This document shows, one piece after another, positions 23,891 to 31,771 of a DNA stretch of 34,953 bases. Origin of the DNA: Streptomyces sp. cf386 (GTDB taxonomy: Bacteria > Actinomycetota > Actinomycetes > Streptomycetales > Streptomycetaceae); contig NZ_FNHV01000041.1 in assembly GCF_900103585.1 (NCBI RefSeq), positions 1 through 34,953 of the forward strand, given 5' to 3'. The first letter of the stretch is position 1; each line of letters opens with the position of its first letter. The position numbers were made by a program, and so were the translations under genes. The notes below the pieces were generated by a model that saw only the letters and a program-made list of their open reading frames with translations, was not told where the DNA came from and made no database searches.

Positions 23891-23910
23891 CCGGCGGAGT
23901 GAGTCCCCGG

Positions 23911-23938
23911 CGGGGTGCCCGTGGTCACCGGCACCCCG
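23911..23938. terminator. Terminator hairpin after the MMPL gene
   Basis: CGGGGTGCC (23911-23919) pairs perfectly with GGCACCCCG (23930-23938), a 9-bp stem with a 10-base loop that can fold further. It lies 10 bp beyond the MMPL stop codon in the direction of transcription. Confidence 0.6.
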
Positions 23939-23948
23939 CTCCCAGGGG

Positions 23949-26132
23949 TCAGCCCACGCCGACGGGTACCGGCTTGTGGGCGGTGTCGTCGGCCAGCACG
24001 TCGGTCTCCTTGATACCGAACCGGTCGTAGAAGCGTGCCAGTGGTGCCGGAGCCCACCAGGCCGCCCTGCCCAGCAGTCTCATGACGGCCGTTCCCAGCA
24101 GGATGCGCACGACCAGCACGTCCACCAGGACCGCGAACACCATGCCGACGCCGAAGAGCTTGATGGTCAGCACATCGCTCATCCCGATCGCCGCGAGCGG
24201 CACGCACATCAGCAGCGCCGCGCTCACGACCAGGCGGCCGATGGACTGCAGCCCAGTCGCCACGGCCTCCGTGCTGTCGCCCTGCTTGTCGTACTGCTCC
24301 CGCATCCGGGACACCAGGAACACCTCGTAGTCCATGGAGAGTCCGAAGATCAGCGCGAACAGCATGATCGGCATGTTGGGCTCGATGTTGCCCGTGGGAT
24401 CGAAGCCGAGCAGGCCGCCCAGATGGCCGTCCTGGAAGATCCAGACCAGGACTCCGAAGGTCGCGGTCAGCGACAGCATGTTCATCGCGATCGCCTTCAG
24501 CGGCAGCAGCACCGAGCCGAACGCGAGGAACAGCAGGATGTACGTCATCACCGCGATGTAGAGCAGCATCCACGGCAGGGTCTCGCCGAGCGCGTCCAGG
24601 GTGTCGTCGTAGATCGCCGACTCGCCGCCGATGTATGCCTGGGCGCCCGGTGGTGCCGGTACCTCCTTGATCCGGTTCACCAGGTCGCGCGCGTGGGTCG
24701 AGATGGGGTTGCCGTCGTAGGTGACGGAGACCCGGGCCGTGGTGCCCTCCACGCCGCTGATCCGGGCGCTCGTGGCGCCCTCGGTGGCGCCGAGCCGCTC
24801 GGCGTACGCCTTCAGAGCCGCACCCTGCTCCTTCGAGGTCCCGTCGGACTTCAGCACGAGGAGCGAGTCGATGGACTTCACCGCGTCGCCGTCGAAGTCG
24901 TGCTCCATGGCGTTGAAGACCTGGCGGCCCTCGGAACTGCTCGGCAGCTGCTGCGCGTTGATGGAGCCGAACTCGATCTTTGAGAACGGCAGGGCGAGCG
25001 TCAGCAGCAGGCCCACCGCCCCCACCACCACGACCCATCGACGCCGCATCAGTCCGTGCCCGAACCGGTACCAGGAACCCTCACCCTCCGCCGTCGGCCG
25101 CACGGCCTTCTTGCGGCGTAGCGGGAAGGCGTTGACCTTCGGGCCCAGCACGGCGAGCACCGCGGGCAGCGCGACCAGCGAGAAGAGCACCGCCAGCACG
25201 ACCGCGGCCACACCGCCGTACGACATCGACTTCAGGAACGTCGAGGGGAAGAGGGTCAGGCCGGCCAGCGCCGCCGCGACCGTGGTGCCGGAGATCACCA
25301 CGGTGCGACCGGCCGTGGCGATGGTGCGCCCGATCGCCGCTTCGCCGGTGTAGCCGGCCGCCAGTTCCTCGCGGTAGCGGCTCACGATCAGCAGGCCGTA
25401 GTCGATGGCGACCGCGAGACCCAGGATCGTGACCAGGCTCATGGAGAACACCGACACATCGGTGATGTTCGCGATGGTCCGCAGGACGGCCATCGACCCG
25501 AGGATGGAGAGCACGCCGACGATGAGGGGGAGGAAGGCCGCGGCCAGACCGCCGAACACGACCAGCAGGAGCAGGAAGAGCACGGGGGCGGAGATGATTT
25601 CCGCGGTTCTCAGGTCGTGTTCGATCTTCTCACTGGCCTGGTGGCCGGTGGGCACCGTTCCGCCCTGCAGGGTCTCCAGGCCGGGAGCCGGGATCTTGTC
25701 CTTGATCGCCTTGTACGCATCCTCCTTGGCCTTTTCGCTGCTGCCGTGGAAGTTCAGCCCGACGTAGGTGGCGTGCCGGTCGTGGCTGACCTGCGCCGGC
25801 ATCTTGGTCTGCCAGTAGTGCATGTAGCTGGTGACGTCAGCCTTCGGCAGGGACTCCACCTGCTTGACGACCGCCTGCCGGAAGGACGGGTCGTCGACGG
25901 TGCGGTCCTCGTCGCGGTAGACGATCACCGCATCGGGCGTCCGCTGCGGGAACGCCTTCTCGGCGATCCGGGCCGCGCGCTCGCTGCCGGAGCCGGGGTC
26001 CTGGAAGCCGAGCGGTGTGAGGGAGCCGAAGACGCCGGCTCCGTAGGCGCCGGACAGGACGGCGAACAGCACGGTCAGTATCAGCAGGGGCTTTCGTCTG
26101 CGGTGGAGCAGGCGCCCGAATTTCTCGAACAT
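23949..26132 (-). CDS. MMPL-family (RND-type) membrane transporter
   Basis: A 727-residue MMPL transporter. It has the two-fold layout: one helix at residues 15-35, a first external domain (about 40-175), five helices (about 178-330), a cytoplasmic loop, a helix near 365, a second external domain (about 385-520) and five more helices to about 690. The paired proton-relay motifs are present as AIDYGLLIVSRYREE (Asp244-Tyr245) and SMDYEVFLVSRMREQ (Asp601-Tyr602). MMPL proteins export lipids, polyketides or drugs using the proton gradient. It starts 27 bp after the dehalogenase-like gene and is its operon partner, so export of that enzyme's substrate or product, or general efflux, is plausible. 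Confidence 0.93.
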   Translation of the reverse strand: MFEKFGRLLHRRRKPLLILTVLFAVLSGAYGAGVFGSLTPLGFQDPGSGSERAARIAEKAFPQRTPDAVIVYRDEDRTVDDPSFRQAVVKQVESLPKADVTSYMHYWQTKMPAQVSHDRHATYVGLNFHGSSEKAKEDAYKAIKDKIPAPGLETLQGGTVPTGHQASEKIEHDLRTAEIISAPVLFLLLLVVFGGLAAAFLPLIVGVLSILGSMAVLRTIANITDVSVFSMSLVTILGLAVAIDYGLLIVSRYREELAAGYTGEAAIGRTIATAGRTVVISGTTVAAALAGLTLFPSTFLKSMSYGGVAAVVLAVLFSLVALPAVLAVLGPKVNAFPLRRKKAVRPTAEGEGSWYRFGHGLMRRRWVVVVGAVGLLLTLALPFSKIEFGSINAQQLPSSSEGRQVFNAMEHDFDGDAVKSIDSLLVLKSDGTSKEQGAALKAYAERLGATEGATSARISGVEGTTARVSVTYDGNPISTHARDLVNRIKEVPAPPGAQAYIGGESAIYDDTLDALGETLPWMLLYIAVMTYILLFLAFGSVLLPLKAIAMNMLSLTATFGVLVWIFQDGHLGGLLGFDPTGNIEPNMPIMLFALIFGLSMDYEVFLVSRMREQYDKQGDSTEAVATGLQSIGRLVVSAALLMCVPLAAIGMSDVLTIKLFGVGMVFAVLVDVLVVRILLGTAVMRLLGRAAWWAPAPLARFYDRFGIKETDVLADDTAHKPVPVGVG

Positions 26133-26159
26133 GGATTCTCCTGGATGATCGCTGGGTTT

Positions 26160-27089
26160 TCAGGCGAGGCTGAGGATCGCCTCGACCAGCAGGTCCGGCT
26201 GCTGTTCCTGCAGGAAGTGGCCGGCGTCGGGGACCGTCAGATGGCTCTGGCCCTTCGCGCCCGGGATGTGCTGCTGGAAGAGCTGCTCGAAGGCGCGCGT
26301 GATGTCCTCGTGCGCGGCGAAGGCGGTGAGGAAGGGCTTTTCGAAGGCTGTCAGCCCCGCCCAGGCCCGGCTCAGCATCGAGGCGGGCGGGTCGGCGGCG
26401 TCGAGCGGTACGAGGTGCGGGAACTGCCGTACGCCGGCGAAGTGCCGATGGGACGGGAACGGAGCGTCGTAAGCGGCCGCCTCCTCCTGGCTGAGGACGT
26501 GGGCGGTCTGGTTGAGAGCGCTGTCCGGGCTGCCGACGGCCCACGAGGCGGTCAGGTCCGGTGACTCGGACTGCTCCAGCCAGTGCAGGAAGGCACCGGC
26601 CGCGGGCGCGAACTGCTCCGGAGTGAACGAGGCCATGACCTCCGGTGCCGCCAGGCCGGTGTTGGCGGCGACGACGGCCGCGAAACGGTCGAGGGTGAGC
26701 CCGACGTGCACGAGGAAGAGGAACCCGCCCCAGTCCTGACCGAACAGGGTGATGTCCGCGAGGCCGAGCTGGTCCAGCCAGTCTCCGGTCCAGGCCACGT
26801 GGGACTCGTAGGTGTACGCGGCCCGGTCGACCGGCTTGTCGGAGCGGCCGAAGCCGATCAGATCGGGAACGAGGACGCGTCGGCCGGCTGCCGCCAGGCC
26901 GGGAATCATCCGGCGGTAGAGGTAGCCCCAGGTCGGCTCGCCGTGAGCGAGGACCACGACCGGTCCGTCGGACGGTCCTTCGTCGACGTAGTGCATCCGC
27001 AGGCCCTCGCCGACCGTGACGTACCGGGGCCGGTACGGCCAGTCGGAGAGGCCGTCGAAGCGCGCGTCAGGTGTGCGTTCGATGTCCAT
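26160..27089 (-). CDS. Haloalkane dehalogenase-like alpha/beta hydrolase
   Basis: A 309-residue protein, nearly the same length as Xanthobacter DhlA (310). Signatures: VVVLAHGEPTWGYLYRRMIP (oxyanion Glu51, Trp54), VLVPDLIGFGRSDKP, the nucleophile elbow GQDWGG with Asp119 (not Ser) and Trp120 beside it, EEAAAYDAPFPSHRHFAGVRQFP in the cap, and base His291 in PDAGHFLQEQ. Asp119 plus Trp120 and a cap Trp (170 or 183) fit the halide-binding site of haloalkane dehalogenases, which hydrolyse carbon-halogen bonds without cofactor. Fluoroacetate dehalogenases and epoxide hydrolases share the Asp nucleophile, so the substrate is not certain. ATG 27089 was chosen; ATG 27101 overlaps the likely -10 (TGTTAT). 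Confidence 0.8.
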   Translation of the reverse strand: MDIERTPDARFDGLSDWPYRPRYVTVGEGLRMHYVDEGPSDGPVVVLAHGEPTWGYLYRRMIPGLAAAGRRVLVPDLIGFGRSDKPVDRAAYTYESHVAWTGDWLDQLGLADITLFGQDWGGFLFLVHVGLTLDRFAAVVAANTGLAAPEVMASFTPEQFAPAAGAFLHWLEQSESPDLTASWAVGSPDSALNQTAHVLSQEEAAAYDAPFPSHRHFAGVRQFPHLVPLDAADPPASMLSRAWAGLTAFEKPFLTAFAAHEDITRAFEQLFQQHIPGAKGQSHLTVPDAGHFLQEQQPDLLVEAILSLA

Positions 27090-27121
27090 ACGAGGAACCA
27101 TAACAGTGTTTTTATTGCTCG

Positions 27122-27135
27122 ACACCGATCGGTTT
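27122..27135. promoter_or_regulatory. Single operator between dehalogenase and tetR genes
   Basis: ACACCGATCGGTTT, one mismatch from the module palindrome. On the plus strand it is followed by TACCTGTG, close to the module spacer, but there is no second palindrome. It lies 33 bp upstream of the dehalogenase start and about 95 bp before the tetR start. Confidence 0.7.
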
Positions 27136-27199
27136 ACCTGTGTCCTGGCTCTGACTCCGCGCTCGGCTGCTGACTTATCTGCCGCCGTCAAGGGTGGAT

Positions 27200-27222
27200 T
27201 TGTAACGGCGTTGCAATACGCT
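27200..27222 (+). promoter_or_regulatory. tetR promoter with a separate candidate operator
   Basis: TTGTAAC-GGC-GTTGCAA (27200-27216) is a 7-3-7 inverted repeat with one mismatch, abutting a TACGCT -10 at 27217-27222. ATG 27229 is seven bases after the -10, so the message is probably leaderless. This palindrome differs from AAACCGATCGGTTT and could be this TetR protein's own site. Confidence 0.4.
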
Positions 27223-27228
27223 GACGTC

Positions 27229-27855
27229 ATGGCCAGACCCAAGACACATGACGAATCGCTGCGGCTCCGGCTTCTGCATCGCGCGGCCGCCACGGTTTTC
27301 GATCGAGGCGCGGCCGCGCTGAGCCTGCGGCAGCTCGCGGCGGACGTGAAGACCTCGACCACGGCGGTCTACTCGCTGTTCGGCAGTAAGGCTGGCCTGC
27401 TCAGCAGCCTGTATCAGGAGGCCGTGCGCCTCTTCGCCGAGCGTCTGGCCGCCGTCCGTCCGACGGGCGACCCGGTCGGCGACGTGATCCGTATCGGGCT
27501 GGCCTATCGCGAGTATGCCGTGGCCAACCCGCACCTCTATGCGATCCTCTTCTCCGACCGCGGCGCCCAGTGCCCGTCCGGTGCGGACAGGCCGCGTGAG
27601 GTCGTTGAGACGTACCGGCCCCTCGTCGACGCCGTGCGTCGCGGGCAGCGGGCCGGGCAGTTCGGTTCCGCGTCCGACCCTGAGGTCGTCGCGCTGTCGG
27701 TCTGGGGTATGGCCCACGGCCTGGTCTCCCTGGTGCTGTCCGGGAACGAGCCGCCGGGGCTCGCGGTCGCCGATTGTTACGAGCGGGCGCTGCGGGCGTT
27801 GGTGACGGGGTGGCGGGACAGCGAGGAGCCGGCTGGGGGGCTCGCGGCCCTGTAG
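27229..27855 (+). CDS. TetR-family regulator (WHG/TetR_C_33-like C-terminal domain)
   Basis: A 208-residue TetR. The DNA-binding part is LRLRLLHRAAATVFDRGAAA, then LSLRQLAADVKTSTTAVYSL and FGSKAGLLSSLY. The ligand domain has AYREYAVANPHLYAILFSDR, the motif of the WHG (TetR_C_33) group. It is divergent from the dehalogenase-MMPL unit. Its promoter contains a palindrome unlike the island-wide one, while the shared palindrome is also present once upstream. It may therefore be a second-tier regulator, itself controlled by the island's main repressor; this is inference. No start ambiguity: ATG 27229 directly follows the -10. Confidence 0.85.
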   Translation: MARPKTHDESLRLRLLHRAAATVFDRGAAALSLRQLAADVKTSTTAVYSLFGSKAGLLSSLYQEAVRLFAERLAAVRPTGDPVGDVIRIGLAYREYAVANPHLYAILFSDRGAQCPSGADRPREVVETYRPLVDAVRRGQRAGQFGSASDPEVVALSVWGMAHGLVSLVLSGNEPPGLAVADCYERALRALVTGWRDSEEPAGGLAAL

Positions 27856-27906
27856 GGGCTGTCTCCGGGGTGGCGCAATTCGGGCCCGCAACTCGGGCTT
27901 GCGTGT

Positions 27907-27945
27907 GGAAACCGATCAGTTTACGGTGGTGAAACTGATCGGTTT
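27907..27945 (+). promoter_or_regulatory. Paired operator module, copy 3 (variant half-sites)
   Basis: AAACCGATCAGTTT at 27909-27922 and AAACTGATCGGTTT at 27932-27945, centres 23 bp apart, spacer TACGGTG. Each has one changed base, and the two changes are symmetric images of each other. The start of the 4Fe-4S protein is 49 bp downstream. The shorter spacing and altered half-sites suggest a different affinity from copies 1, 2 and 4. Confidence 0.75.
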
Positions 27946-27994
27946 CTCGCCGTGGAGGCGCGGCGAATCCCGACCCGAGTCACTAGGAGCACGG

Positions 27995-29119
27995 ATGACT
28001 GCCGCGCGCGACGCCGAGGGGCAACTACCGAGTCCCCGGCTTCCGGCGAAGCTGGCCGCCCACCCGTCGGTACAGGCCGTACTCGCCCGGCGCCGGGCCG
28101 GTGACGCTCCACGCCCACCGGCGGTGATCGACGCGGCCTGGCTGCGCGAGCTGTGTCTGGCGGCCGGTGCGGACGACGCGGCCGCGGTGAGCCTGGACCA
28201 CCCCGACCTGGCCGGGGAGCGCGAGTACGCGCAGTCGGCGCTGCCCGGCACCCGTACCCTCATCTCGATGGCGGTCAGGATGAACCGCGACAACTGCCGC
28301 TCCCCGGCCCGCAGTGTGGCCAACCAGGAGTTCCACCAGACCGACGAACAGGCCAACCACGCCGCGCGCAGCGTCACCCAAGCCCTCCAGGACGCCGGGT
28401 ACCGCGCACTTAATCCCTCGGTCGGCTTCCCCCAGGAGATGGACCGCTTCCCTCGTGAGCGGATCTGGGTGGTGGCGCACAAGACGGTCGCGGTGGCCGC
28501 CGGGCTCGGCGTGATGGGTCTGCACCGCAACGTCATCCACCCGAAGTTCGGCAGCTTCATCCTCCTGGTCACCGTCCTCGTGGACGCGGAGGTGAGCGAG
28601 TACGGGGAGGCGCTGGACTACAACCCTTGCATCGACTGCAAGTTGTGCGTCGCGGCCTGCCCGGTCGGCGCCATCGCCAAGGACGGCGCGTTCGACGCGC
28701 TGGCCTGCACCACGCACAACTACCGCGAGTTCATGAGCGGGTTCACCGACTGGGCGCAGACCGTGGCCGACAGCGAGGACGCCGCCGACTACCGCTCCCG
28801 GGTCACCGATTCCGAGAGCGCCTCCATGTGGCAGAGCCTGAGCTCGCCCCCCGGCTACAAGTCCGGCTACTGCCTTGCCGTCTGCCCCGCCGGCGAGGAC
28901 GTCCTGGGCCCATACCTGGAGGACCGCAAGACGTTCATGGACACCGTGCTGCGACCGCTCCAGGACAAGAAGGAAACGCTCTACGTCCTGCCGGGCTCAC
29001 ACGCGCAGGAGTACGCCCGGCGCCGTTTCCCCCACAAGCCCGTCAAGGAAGTCACCGGCGGCTGGCAGCCCCCGGCGAAGCGTTCCGTGTCCATCGAGCG
29101 AGAGCAACGTACGTCATGA
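27995..29119 (+). CDS. 4Fe-4S protein of the QueG/reductive dehalogenase-like family
   Basis: A 374-residue protein. The N-terminal two thirds resemble the cobalamin-binding domain shared by epoxyqueuosine reductase and reductive dehalogenases (YAQSALPGTRTLISMAVRMN, HKTVAVAAGLGVMGLHRNVI). The ferredoxin-like part has CIDCKLCVAACP (Cys212, 215, 218, 222) and CLAVCP (Cys293, Cys297), with Cys238 between. This matches one full 4Fe-4S motif plus a shortened second motif as in reductive dehalogenases; QueG has a fuller second motif. There is no Tat signal, so it is cytoplasmic. GGAG lies before ATG 27995. The stop overlaps the next gene (ATGA), giving translational coupling to a membrane protein, a layout reminiscent of a dehalogenase with its anchor. 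Actual dehalogenation is unproven. Confidence 0.78.
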   Translation: MTAARDAEGQLPSPRLPAKLAAHPSVQAVLARRRAGDAPRPPAVIDAAWLRELCLAAGADDAAAVSLDHPDLAGEREYAQSALPGTRTLISMAVRMNRDNCRSPARSVANQEFHQTDEQANHAARSVTQALQDAGYRALNPSVGFPQEMDRFPRERIWVVAHKTVAVAAGLGVMGLHRNVIHPKFGSFILLVTVLVDAEVSEYGEALDYNPCIDCKLCVAACPVGAIAKDGAFDALACTTHNYREFMSGFTDWAQTVADSEDAADYRSRVTDSESASMWQSLSSPPGYKSGYCLAVCPAGEDVLGPYLEDRKTFMDTVLRPLQDKKETLYVLPGSHAQEYARRRFPHKPVKEVTGGWQPPAKRSVSIEREQRTS

Positions 29120-30402
29120 GTGGCATTCACCCTATCCGCGTCCTGCGCGCCAAACCTCTGTGGATAGCCAACGGCGTCATCACCGGCGTACTCGCGCTGC
29201 TGTTCGCCGTGTTCTACGTCGGCGCCAACATCGATCCGGTCGATCACATGACCAAGCTGCCCGTCGGCCTGGTCAACGCGGACGAAGGAGTGGGCCAGGT
29301 CAACCTGGGGGCGCGGATCACCGAGTCGATCGAGAAGTCCACCGAGAGCGAGGGCAAGATCGACTGGAAGGTGATGGGCGAGAAGGAGCTGAAGGAGGAA
29401 CTCGGCAAGGGCAAGCTGTACGGCGCGCTCGTCGTCCCCGCCGACTTCACCTCCTCCATCACCGCCCTGACCGGCACCACGACCACCGGAACCCCGGCCC
29501 GCCCGACGCTGACGGTGCTCACCAACCAGTCGGCCGGCAGTCTGGGCTCCGGCCTGGCCCGGACGGCGACGACGCAGGCGGCCGAGAACGCCTCGCTCCA
29601 CGTGGGCAAGGAGCTGACCGCGCAGATCGAAGCCGGGCAGGCGAAACTGCCCGCCGCGGCACGCGTGCTGCTCGCCGACCCGGCCGCCATCACCGTCGAG
29701 GACGGCCACCCGCTCGACTCGCACAGCGGCCTGGGCCTGACGGCGTTCTACTACGCGCTCACCCTCGTGGTCGTCGGCATGCTCTCTGCCAACGTCATCA
29801 GCGGCCAGGTCGACCACGCCCTCGGCTACACCCACAACGACATGGGCCCACTGCGCCTGCACCGCCCCCTGATCCGGGCGACCCGGGTGCAGACCCTCGT
29901 CATCAGCAGCACCCTCATGGCCGGACTGTCCCTGCTGATGGGGACCCTGGTCCTGGCGGGCGCGGTCGGCATCATGGGCATGGATGCCTCTCATCTGCCG
30001 CTGCTGTGGCTGTACTCAGTGTGCGCCATCGCGGTCACCGGGATCGGCGCGCTCGGCCTCCTCGCGGTCTTCGGCACACCCGGCATGCTGGTGGTCACGC
30101 TGGTCTTCATCGGGATGGCGGTGCCGACGTCCGGGGCCACCACCCCCATCGAGGCGCTGCCCGGCTTCTACCGCTTCCTTGCCGAGTTCGAGCCGCTGCG
30201 GCAGATCACGGGTGGCATCCGCTCGATCCTTTACCACGACGCCCAGGGCGACGCGGGTCTGACCCGAGGCTGGGTCATGATGGCGGTCGGCCTCGTGGCG
30301 GCCGCACTGTTCGGCTTCGGCGTACTGGGGTGGTACGACCGCAAGGGGCTGCACCGCATCCCGGTGGAGACGACGCCCGAGAAGACGGCGGCCCCGGCAT
30401 AG
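29116..30402 (+). CDS. YhgE/Pip- or DUF3533-like membrane protein (ABC-2 type permease-like)
   Basis: A 428-residue membrane protein. One helix near the N-terminus (PLWIANGVITGVLALLFAVF, residues 13-33) is followed by a large external domain beginning PVGLVNADEGV with the KLYGALVVPADFTSSI segment, a signature of YhgE/Pip N-terminal domains. Five or six helices follow from about residue 205 (SGLGLTAFYYALTLVVVGML) to 415, laid out like ABC-2 permeases. Members are linked to export, phage infection or type VII secretion; none has a simple enzymatic role. Translationally coupled to the Fe-S protein (4-bp overlap), so it may be its membrane partner or export the product. No ATPase gene accompanies it. 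A terminator hairpin follows. Confidence 0.75.
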   Translation: MSGIHPIRVLRAKPLWIANGVITGVLALLFAVFYVGANIDPVDHMTKLPVGLVNADEGVGQVNLGARITESIEKSTESEGKIDWKVMGEKELKEELGKGKLYGALVVPADFTSSITALTGTTTTGTPARPTLTVLTNQSAGSLGSGLARTATTQAAENASLHVGKELTAQIEAGQAKLPAAARVLLADPAAITVEDGHPLDSHSGLGLTAFYYALTLVVVGMLSANVISGQVDHALGYTHNDMGPLRLHRPLIRATRVQTLVISSTLMAGLSLLMGTLVLAGAVGIMGMDASHLPLLWLYSVCAIAVTGIGALGLLAVFGTPGMLVVTLVFIGMAVPTSGATTPIEALPGFYRFLAEFEPLRQITGGIRSILYHDAQGDAGLTRGWVMMAVGLVAAALFGFGVLGWYDRKGLHRIPVETTPEKTAAPA

Positions 30403-30430
30403 CGCAAGCCACCCTGCGCATCCCCCAGGA

Positions 30431-30456
30431 CGGGGCCATCACTCGGAGTGGCCCCG
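30431..30456. terminator. Terminator-like hairpin after the Fe-S/YhgE unit
   Basis: CGGGGCCA pairs with TGGCCCCG (8 bp, 30431-30438 with 30449-30456) around a 10-base loop, 28 bp after the stop codon of the membrane protein. Confidence 0.55.
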
Positions 30457-30574
30457 GTGTGTGTCGCCCTGCCGTGGACGGCGGGTACGCACACCACCAG
30501 GGCTCGGCGACGGTCTTCCCCCAGGCCGTCGCCGACGAGCCGGTCGTTGAGCCTCCGCGCGGACGCCACCCTGG

Positions 30575-30613
30575 AAACCGATCGGTTTTTATCTACTTCC
30601 CTTTGGGTTAACC
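30575..30613 (+). promoter_or_regulatory. Single AAACCGATCGGTTT operator at a tetR promoter
   Basis: A perfect palindrome at 30575-30588, overlapping the likely -35 region. TTAACC at 30608-30613, inside the palindrome GGTTAACC (30606-30613), may be the -10; ATG 30621 then follows by seven bases (leaderless). Position over the promoter fits repression by binding. Confidence 0.7.
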
Positions 30614-30620
30614 TCGCGGT

Positions 30621-31190
30621 ATGACCACCGAAGTGAAACAAAGCCCCAGGGAGCGGCTGCTGGAGGCGGCGGCCACACTCACCTACCGAGACGGCGTCGG
30701 CATTGGCGTCGAGGCGCTGTGCAAGGCGGCGGGAGTGTCGAAGCGCTCCATGTACCAGCTGTTCGAGAGCAAGGACGAACTGCTCGCGGCGAGTCTGGAG
30801 CGGCGTACTTCCGCCTACGTGGCGGCACTCCTGCCCGCGGCGGACGACGGCCGTTCCCCGAGGGAGCGGATCCTGCACGTCTTCGAGCAGGTGGAATCGC
30901 AGTCGGGCGCGCCCGAGTTCTACGGCTGCCCCTTCCTTGCCGCGCAGATCGAGCTCAAGGACCAGAGTCACCCCGCGAGCCGGGTCGCCCATGGGGTCAA
31001 GGAGAACCTGACCGCCTTCTTCCGCGCCGAGGCCGAGCAGGGCGGAGCGAGCGATCCCGGCCTGCTGGCCCGGCAGCTCAGCCTGGTCTTCGACGGTGGC
31101 AGCGCCCGCGCGGGCATCGGCGCGGACCAGCTGACGGGGCTCATCGCGCCCACGGTGATCACCCTGCTCGACGCGGCGGGCGTGCGCTGA
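30621..31190 (+). CDS. TetR-family regulator
   Basis: A 189-residue TetR. DNA-binding domain: RERLLEAAATLTYRDGVGIG, then VEALCKAAGVSKRSMYQLFE and SKDELLAASLERR. The ligand domain contains EFYGCPFLAAQIELKDQSHP, the RGCPFxNAxxE-type motif common to one TetR subgroup. A single copy of the island palindrome lies over its promoter. It is convergent with the next tetR gene, the two overlapping by 32 bp at their 3' ends. Possible autoregulator and candidate for the island-wide repressor, or a target of it. Confidence 0.88.
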   Translation: MTTEVKQSPRERLLEAAATLTYRDGVGIGVEALCKAAGVSKRSMYQLFESKDELLAASLERRTSAYVAALLPAADDGRSPRERILHVFEQVESQSGAPEFYGCPFLAAQIELKDQSHPASRVAHGVKENLTAFFRAEAEQGGASDPGLLARQLSLVFDGGSARAGIGADQLTGLIAPTVITLLDAAGVR

Positions 31191-31740
31191 CGGATCGCCC
31201 CTCCGGAACGCTTCCCCGCCTTCCGGCGTTCTGGGGGAGTCCAATAGCCGCAAGCGTGTTGCCGAGCATGCCGCAGGCGAAGAAGCCTGCGGTCCGGCCG
31301 GCATCGGCACCCAACGACAGGTGCACGGTCTCCCAGATCCTCATCCAGCCGGCTCGGACGACCTCGCCGGACTGGTCATCGCCCTGCGCCTCGGCGGCCG
31401 CCGCGGTGGCGCATCCCTGCATCTGCATCAGGAGCGTCTCGGGGCGCGTCGAGATCAGGTGCACGTAAGCGTCCGTCATGGCCTGGCGGGCCCGCTCGCC
31501 GTCCTCCACCCCGTCGGCCGCCCTCTGAAAAGCCAGGCGAGTGTCTTCCATGCTCCGCGTCAGGGCGGTGACGAAGATCGCCTTCTTGTCCGGGAAGAGC
31601 CGGGAGAGATACGGCTGCGTGACGCCGACCCGCCTGGCGATCGCCGCGGTGGCGGTGCCGTGGTAGCCGGCGATCGCGAACTCGGCGATCGCCGCGCGGA
31701 TCACGCTCTCGCGCCTCTCCTGCGCACTGATCCTGCCCAT
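31159..31740 (-). CDS. TetR-family regulator, candidate master repressor of the island
   Basis: A 193-residue TetR. DNA-binding domain: RRESVIRAAIAEFAIAGYHG, then TATAAIARRVGVTQPYLSRL and FPDKKAIFVTAL. The QPYLxRLFxxKKxxF recognition segment defines a common actinomycete TetR subgroup. The ligand domain ends GFFACGMLGNTLAAIGLP, followed by a 25-residue basic tail. AAGGAC precedes ATG 31740. It is divergent from the SDR at 31816 across a perfect double operator, the classical layout for a TetR repressor and its main target. For that reason it is the best candidate to bind all ten sites, though either of the other two TetR proteins could do so. Confidence 0.88.
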   Translation of the reverse strand: MGRISAQERRESVIRAAIAEFAIAGYHGTATAAIARRVGVTQPYLSRLFPDKKAIFVTALTRSMEDTRLAFQRAADGVEDGERARQAMTDAYVHLISTRPETLLMQMQGCATAAAAEAQGDDQSGEVVRAGWMRIWETVHLSLGADAGRTAGFFACGMLGNTLAAIGLPQNAGRRGSVPEGRSVSARPPRRAG

Positions 31741-31771
31741 GCCGTCCTTCTCCCTGCTTGAACTTGCACGC

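Noticed and set aside
27098..27111. A second operator paired with the single site at 27122
   Set aside because: The sequence at the expected 24-bp distance has no CCGATCGG core; only a few outer bases match.
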